Source: Peptoniphilus_A sp001811425
GTDB taxonomy: Bacteria; Bacillota; Clostridia; Tissierellales; Peptoniphilaceae
DNA length: 64,000 nt
Direction: 5' to 3'
Assembly: GCF_001811425.1 (NCBI RefSeq)
Contig: NZ_KV804706.1
Coordinates: 62,001-126,000 of the forward strand
Shown: positions 59,519-64,000 of the stretch, piece after piece
How the letters are laid out: each line of letters begins with the position of its first letter
Numbering within the stretch: position 1 is the stretch's first letter
Notes under the pieces: model-generated
Told to the model about the DNA's origin: nothing
What the model saw: only the letters and a program-made list of their open reading frames with translations
The model's database searches: none
Translations under genes and position numbers: made by a program

Positions 59519-61879
59519 TTGATAAAAAATAAAAAAAACAATAAAAAAAATGTTAGCAAAAGAAGAAGGACAAGTTCTGAAACATCTTCTGGCAAAGAAA
59601 TAATGGGTCTATTTTTAATTGTAATAGGCATAGTATTTTTTATTTCTCTCTACAGTCAGAGAATGGGAATAATTGGCACATTAATTTATAAATTATTTTC
59701 TGTTATTTCAGGCTCAGGTAACTTTATAATTCCACTTCTACTTATTTTTTGGGGCATTCTATACAATCTTCAAGCCACGAAATTTCACATGAGAAGATAT
59801 ATAATCTGCTCTCTTGTAATATTTTTCTGTATTTTAGTCTTCCTCGATGGTTCTAAGGAAATGGATATGACTTTAATTGAGAGAATTATCAAGTCAACAG
59901 AGTATATGGACATTACAAGAAGTGGCGGTATAATTGGCGCCATCTTTGGATTTTTCTCTTATAAACTTTTAGGATCTCTTGGAACTTATTTAGTTCTTGG
60001 ACTAATAATTGTGGCATCAATTTATTTCATGCTTAAAGTTAACATCGATCAAATAATCATGTTTACTGAAGATCTTGGCGAGTATTTTGAAGACAAAAAG
60101 AAAGCCCATGAAGTAAAGAAGGCTGAAAAAAAATTAAAGCAAGATGAAAAAGAAAAGAAGAAAATTGAAAGAGAAAATCTAAAGAAAGATAAATTAGAGT
60201 TAAAAAAAGCTAAAGAAGAAAAATCAATTGAAGTCGAAGAATTTGGAGAAAATTTAGTTATAAAAGATTATTCTGAGGATAATACTTTGGAAAAACCTGA
60301 AGAAGAAAAATCTGACGATATTAGTCTTATTGACAAGAAGGATAAGTCAGTAGATAAAAATATTGAATATATTGAAATAGACGAAGAAGAAGTTCTCGAT
60401 ACAATAAAAGATGATATTGAAAATAAAAATAAAGAAGAATATATCTATACTTATCCAGATACAGCCCTTTTAGATAGGCTCAAATCAAAGGGCGGATTTT
60501 CCAAAGATGAGGTAATAGAAAAGGGAAGAATCATAGAAAATACTATGAGAAACTTTGGAATTGAATCTAAAGTTGTTGCCATAAATCGTGGACCTGTCAT
60601 TACTTCCTATGAGTTAAAACCAGCGCCTGGCATAAAACTATCTAGAATTGTTGGACTTAGTGACAATATTGCCATGGCTCTTGCAAGTTCAGATCTTCGT
60701 ATTGAAGCTCCAATACCTGGAAAAACTGTTGTGGGCATTGAAGTTCCAAACAACGAAAAGGATGCTGTTGGACTTAAAGAGTTAATTGATTCCAATGAAT
60801 TTAAAACTATTAAGTCTGATCTTCCATTAGCTCTTGGAAAAGATGTTGAAGGAAATATTTTAATTTCTGGCATGGAAGATATGCCACATTTACTAATTGC
60901 AGGAGCAACAGGCTCTGGTAAATCAGTTTGCATTAATTCTATAATTACTAGTGTAATCTATAAATCATCACCAAAGGATGTAAAGTTAATGCTAATTGAC
61001 CCTAAGGTAGTTGAGCTTAGTGTTTATAATGGCATTCCACATCTTTTAATTGATGTAGTAACAAATCCTAAGAAGGCAGCTTTTGCACTTAACTGGGCTG
61101 TTGATGAAATGGAAAAAAGATACCTTGCCTTTGCAGAAAATCATGTTAGGGACCTTAAGGGCTACAACAAGAAGATGGTTGAAGAGGGAAGAGAAGATGA
61201 AAAACTTCCTAAGATTTTAATTATTGTTGACGAACTTGCTGACCTTATGATGGTTGCATCAAAGGAAATAGAAGAATATATAGCAAGGCTTGCACAAAAG
61301 GCAAGGGCTGCTGGAATGCACTTAATTCTAGCTACGCAAAGACCTTCTGTTGATGTTATTACAGGAACTATTAAGGCTAACATACCATCAAGAATTGCTT
61401 TCGCTGTAGCCTCTTCTGTGGACTCAAGGACTATTCTTGATATGGGCGGTGCAGAAAAACTTCTTGGCAAGGGCGACATGTTGTTCTATCCAAGTAAATA
61501 TCCAAAACCAAAAAGGATACAGGGTGCACTAATTAGTGACAGCGAAGTGGAAAGAGTAGTTGACTTTGTAAAAAATAATAACGAAATAAAAACTAACCTT
61601 GAATCAAAAATAGAAAAAGCAATAGAAAACAAGAAAATTAAAGTTGATGATGAAAAGGATCCACTTTTTAAAGAGGCAGTTGAACTTGTAGTTAACGACG
61701 AACAAGCTTCAATTTCTTATATTCAAAGAAAATTAAAGGTTGGCTATTCAAGAGCAGGAAGAATAGTAGATCAAATGGAAGAAATGGGCATCATTGGACC
61801 TCATGAAGGTTCCAAGCCCAGAAAACTTTTAAAGACCAAGGAAGAAATAGATACAATTTTAGGTGATGAAGATGAATAA
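59519..61879 (+). CDS. ftsK: FtsK/SpoIIIE DNA translocase
   Basis: This 786-residue septal DNA pump has a basic Lys/Asn/Arg-rich N-terminus, four to five membrane segments (about 25-180), a Lys/Glu-rich coiled linker (about 190-310), then the motor with Walker A GATGSGKS at 462-469, ILIIVDELADLM as Walker B, and a C-terminal gamma winged-helix domain (SYIQRKLKVGYSRAGRIVDQME) that reads orientation sequences. The TTG at 59519 is chosen because GAGGTG lies seven bases upstream. It overlaps rimO by eight bases. Confidence 0.95.
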   Translation: MIKNKKNNKKNVSKRRRTSSETSSGKEIMGLFLIVIGIVFFISLYSQRMGIIGTLIYKLFSVISGSGNFIIPLLLIFWGILYNLQATKFHMRRYIICSLVIFFCILVFLDGSKEMDMTLIERIIKSTEYMDITRSGGIIGAIFGFFSYKLLGSLGTYLVLGLIIVASIYFMLKVNIDQIIMFTEDLGEYFEDKKKAHEVKKAEKKLKQDEKEKKKIERENLKKDKLELKKAKEEKSIEVEEFGENLVIKDYSEDNTLEKPEEEKSDDISLIDKKDKSVDKNIEYIEIDEEEVLDTIKDDIENKNKEEYIYTYPDTALLDRLKSKGGFSKDEVIEKGRIIENTMRNFGIESKVVAINRGPVITSYELKPAPGIKLSRIVGLSDNIAMALASSDLRIEAPIPGKTVVGIEVPNNEKDAVGLKELIDSNEFKTIKSDLPLALGKDVEGNILISGMEDMPHLLIAGATGSGKSVCINSIITSVIYKSSPKDVKLMLIDPKVVELSVYNGIPHLLIDVVTNPKKAAFALNWAVDEMEKRYLAFAENHVRDLKGYNKKMVEEGREDEKLPKILIIVDELADLMMVASKEIEEYIARLAQKARAAGMHLILATQRPSVDVITGTIKANIPSRIAFAVASSVDSRTILDMGGAEKLLGKGDMLFYPSKYPKPKRIQGALISDSEVERVVDFVKNNNEIKTNLESKIEKAIENKKIKVDDEKDPLFKEAVELVVNDEQASISYIQRKLKVGYSRAGRIVDQMEEMGIIGPHEGSKPRKLLKTKEEIDTILGDEDE

Positions 61880-63188
61880 TGTGCATATAGTTACCTTGGG
61901 TTGCTCCAAAAATGAAGTCGACTCATCTATGATGTACTCACTTTTAAATAAGGATAGATACAAAATGGTAGAGGATGCAAGTGATGCTGATATTTTAATT
62001 GTAAACACTTGTGGATTTATCGATGCAGCCAAGGAAGAGTCAATTGACACAATTTTAGAGTCAGTTGAATATAAAAATGAGGGAAGATGCAAAAAAGTTC
62101 TTCTATCAGGTTGCCTTGCCCAAAGATATCCTGAGGAACTTTTAAAGGAAATCCCAGAAATTGATGGGATTATTGGCACAGGAAATATTAATTATATAAA
62201 TGAGCTCTTAGACAGAAGTATGGCTGGAGATTTATTTGTAAAGACTGACAATTTAAACTCAGCTTATATTGAGGGAATAAAAAAAGAAGATGTTAAGACC
62301 ACAGAATTTGTGAAAATTTCAGAAGGCTGTAATAACAACTGCTCTTACTGTATAATTCCATCGCTTCGAGGCAAAAACAGGTCTCGAAAAATTGAAGATA
62401 TATATGCTGAAGTCCAATACTTAGTAAGTAAAGGCGCAAGGGAAATTATTTTAATTGCACAAAATACTACTGATTATGGAATTGATTTGTACTCAAAATA
62501 TTCTTTGGCTAAATTAATTAAAGAAATTTCAAAAATAGAAGATTTAAAGTGGATTCGAGTTTTATATTTATATCCTGATCATTTTACTGATGAATTAATA
62601 GAAGAATTTAGAACTAATGAAAAATTAGTGAAATATGTGGACATGCCTCTTCAACACATATCTGACAATGTTTTAAAGAGTATGAACAGAAAAACTAGCA
62701 AGGACCATATTATAAAGACTCTTAAAAATTTACGCAAAGCCATTCCAGAAATTGTAATTAGAACAACTTTTATAGTTGGTTTTCCTGGAGAAAATGAAGA
62801 AGACTTTAAAGAACTTGTAGACTTTATAGAAGATATTAAATTCGACAAGCTTGGAGTTTTTGAATATTCCAGAGAAGAGGGAACGAAGGCGGATCTTTTA
62901 GATAATCAAATTCCTGATGAAGTTAAAAAGAGACGAAAAGATGAAATTATGGAAATACAAAGCGATATTTCTAATGAAATCCTTTCAAAAAATTTAGATA
63001 AAACTTTAGAAGTCTTAATAGAAGAAAAGATTGACGAAAATAATTATGTAGGAAGAACATATATGGATGCTCCAGAAATTGATGGAGTGACCTATGTTGA
63101 GTCTAATAGGAATTTAGAAATAGGAGATTTTGTTAAGGTTAAAGTTATTGATACTTTAGATTATGATTTAGTAGGTGAAGCTATATGA
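61872..63188 (+). CDS. rimO: Ribosomal protein S12 methylthiotransferase
   Basis: This protein of about 438 residues is a radical-SAM enzyme that adds methylthio to Asp of S12. VTLGCSKNEVDSS and NTCGFIDAAKEES belong to the N-terminal UPF0004 cluster domain; C153, C157 and C160 in GCNNNCSYCIIP are the radical-SAM cysteines; a TRAM domain follows from about 375. The D-S-S and FIDAAKEES contexts separate it from MiaB. The ATG at 61872 has AGGTGA upstream; the codons from 61863 overlap that site. Confidence 0.94.
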   Translation: MNNVHIVTLGCSKNEVDSSMMYSLLNKDRYKMVEDASDADILIVNTCGFIDAAKEESIDTILESVEYKNEGRCKKVLLSGCLAQRYPEELLKEIPEIDGIIGTGNINYINELLDRSMAGDLFVKTDNLNSAYIEGIKKEDVKTTEFVKISEGCNNNCSYCIIPSLRGKNRSRKIEDIYAEVQYLVSKGAREIILIAQNTTDYGIDLYSKYSLAKLIKEISKIEDLKWIRVLYLYPDHFTDELIEEFRTNEKLVKYVDMPLQHISDNVLKSMNRKTSKDHIIKTLKNLRKAIPEIVIRTTFIVGFPGENEEDFKELVDFIEDIKFDKLGVFEYSREEGTKADLLDNQIPDEVKKRRKDEIMEIQSDISNEILSKNLDKTLEVLIEEKIDENNYVGRTYMDAPEIDGVTYVESNRNLEIGDFVKVKVIDTLDYDLVGEAI

Positions 63189-63718
63189 ATACTCCAAATA
63201 AATTGACTCTCATGAGAACTTTAATGGTTCCCATCTTTGTCTTATGCATGTATTTAGATTTTAATAATTCGAGAATAGTTGCAACACTTATTTTTGCCAT
63301 TGCTTCTTTTACAGACTTTTTAGATGGTTATCTTGCAAGAAGGGACAATTTAGTTACTAATTTTGGAAAATTTGCTGACCCCCTTGCAGATAAAATTTTA
63401 GTGTGCTCAGCTATGATTATGCTAGTTAGCACTGGAGAAATGCCAGCATGGGCTGTAATTATTATTATAGCAAGAGAGTTTACTATTACTGGATTTAGAA
63501 TTATTGCAGCTTCTGAAAATATTACAATTGCAGCTAGTCCTCTTGGTAAATTTAAGACTGTTACCCAGCTAATATCAAATATTTTACTACTAACTGGAAT
63601 AGAAAAATTTAGACCTATTGGCATGGGAATATTTTATTTAGCTGTTGTATTTACTGTAATTTCAGGTGCAGATTATTTAATTAAAAATAAAAAAGTTCTT
63701 GATTTAGAAAACATTTAA
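63185..63718 (+). CDS. pgsA: CDP-diacylglycerol--glycerol-3-P 3-phosphatidyltransferase
   Basis: Makes phosphatidylglycerophosphate from CDP-diacylglycerol (made by CdsA). The 177-residue protein has about five membrane segments and the CDP-alcohol phosphotransferase motif D-G-x2-A-R-x8-G-x3-D-x3-D in FLDGYLARRD to GKFADPLADK. It starts inside rimO with a four-base overlap. cinA follows eight bases later. Confidence 0.95.
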   Translation: MNTPNKLTLMRTLMVPIFVLCMYLDFNNSRIVATLIFAIASFTDFLDGYLARRDNLVTNFGKFADPLADKILVCSAMIMLVSTGEMPAWAVIIIIAREFTITGFRIIAASENITIAASPLGKFKTVTQLISNILLLTGIEKFRPIGMGIFYLAVVFTVISGADYLIKNKKVLDLENI

Positions 63719-63726
63719 GGAGAAAT

Positions 63727-64000
63727 ATGAAAGCTAGCATTTTGACAGTTGGAAAAGAAATTTTAATTGGCTCAATTACAAATACTAATTCCAAGTACAT
63801 TTCTGTAAAGTTAACTGACATGGGAATAGATGTTGTAAGGCAAGTTTCTGTAGATGATGACTTAGATGAAATAGTCAAGGAATTAGAATACTCTACAAAA
63901 TCATCTGATTTAATCATAATAAGTGGTGGGCTTGGACCCACTAATGACGACATAACTAGAGATGCTGTGGCAAAGTTTTTAAATAGAAAAATTTATCTTG
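63727..64000 (+). CDS. cinA: CinA family protein, N-terminal part
   Basis: The window ends inside this gene; 91 codons are visible. KASILTVGKEILIGSITNTNSKYIS and LIIISGGLGPTNDDITRDAVAKF match the MoCF-like N-terminal domain of CinA, a nicotinamide-nucleotide amidohydrolase/ADP-ribose pyrophosphatase family protein that often lies between pgsA and recA. AAGGAG lies four bases before the ATG. Confidence 0.92.
   Translation, partial: MKASILTVGKEILIGSITNTNSKYISVKLTDMGIDVVRQVSVDDDLDEIVKELEYSTKSSDLIIISGGLGPTNDDITRDAVAKFLNRKIYL

Overview
The window is AT-rich (roughly one third G+C by eye) and comes from a low-G+C Gram-positive (Firmicutes). Support for this: PolC-type replicase, a T-box leader, GGAGG-type ribosome binding sites, several TTG starts, and a gene order rpsB-tsf-pyrH-frr-uppS-cdsA-rseP-ispG-polC-rimP-nusA. 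The rubrerythrin, the EFR1-type flavo-ferredoxin, and the SHIRT/stalk-domain and SLH surface proteins suggest an anaerobic, host-associated coccus of the Peptoniphilaceae type (Peptoniphilus/Anaerococcus-like). That placement is inference; there is no rRNA gene here to test it.

Layout. Positions 1-17,300 are accessory: short transcription units on both strands separated by terminators. They hold an AlkD-like DNA repair protein, two unrecognised membrane proteins, a frameshifted SLH-domain gene, a PdaC/RsiV-like lipoprotein, a DMT exporter, a TetR regulator followed by oleate hydratase, a GNAT acetyltransferase with a nitrilase, a DUF853/HerA-like ATPase divergent from an AAA ATPase, a large SHIRT/Ig/stalk-domain surface protein, and metY under a Met-type T-box.

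Positions 17,400-25,630 form one tightly packed plus-strand operon: yebC, deoC, lgt, queH, capA-like, trmN6-like, rsmI, nurA, herA. It ends at a bidirectional terminator facing a minus-strand GIY-YIG gene and a recX that is frameshifted in an A9 tract. Positions 26,700-36,375 run FHA protein, SEDS (FtsW/RodA), class B PBP, ispD, ispF, fsa/tal, glpX, rho, rpmE, prmC, prfA. These cover cell-wall elongation or division, isoprenoid precursors, gluconeogenesis and translation termination. A rubrerythrin gene and a convergent EFR1 ferredoxin gene follow.

Positions 38,000-64,000 are a long core block: rpsB-tsf-pyrH-frr, uppS-cdsA-rseP-ispG-polC, rimP-nusA-ylxR-infB-rbfA-nrnA-truB-ribF, rpsO-pnp, dut, ftsK, rimO, pgsA and the start of cinA, cut by the window edge. 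Many joins are 4-base overlaps. Several are instead interrupted by terminator-like hairpins placed only 10-30 bases before the next start.

Most notable: a HerA-NurA pair inside a core operon, a PolC whose PHP metal-binding residues are largely replaced, homopolymer frameshifts in recX and the SLH gene, a promoter-terminator leader ahead of rimP-nusA, and an actinobacterial-looking FHA-SEDS-PBP trio. I found no tRNA, rRNA, CRISPR array, insertion sequence or prophage. I did not identify a clearly new system.
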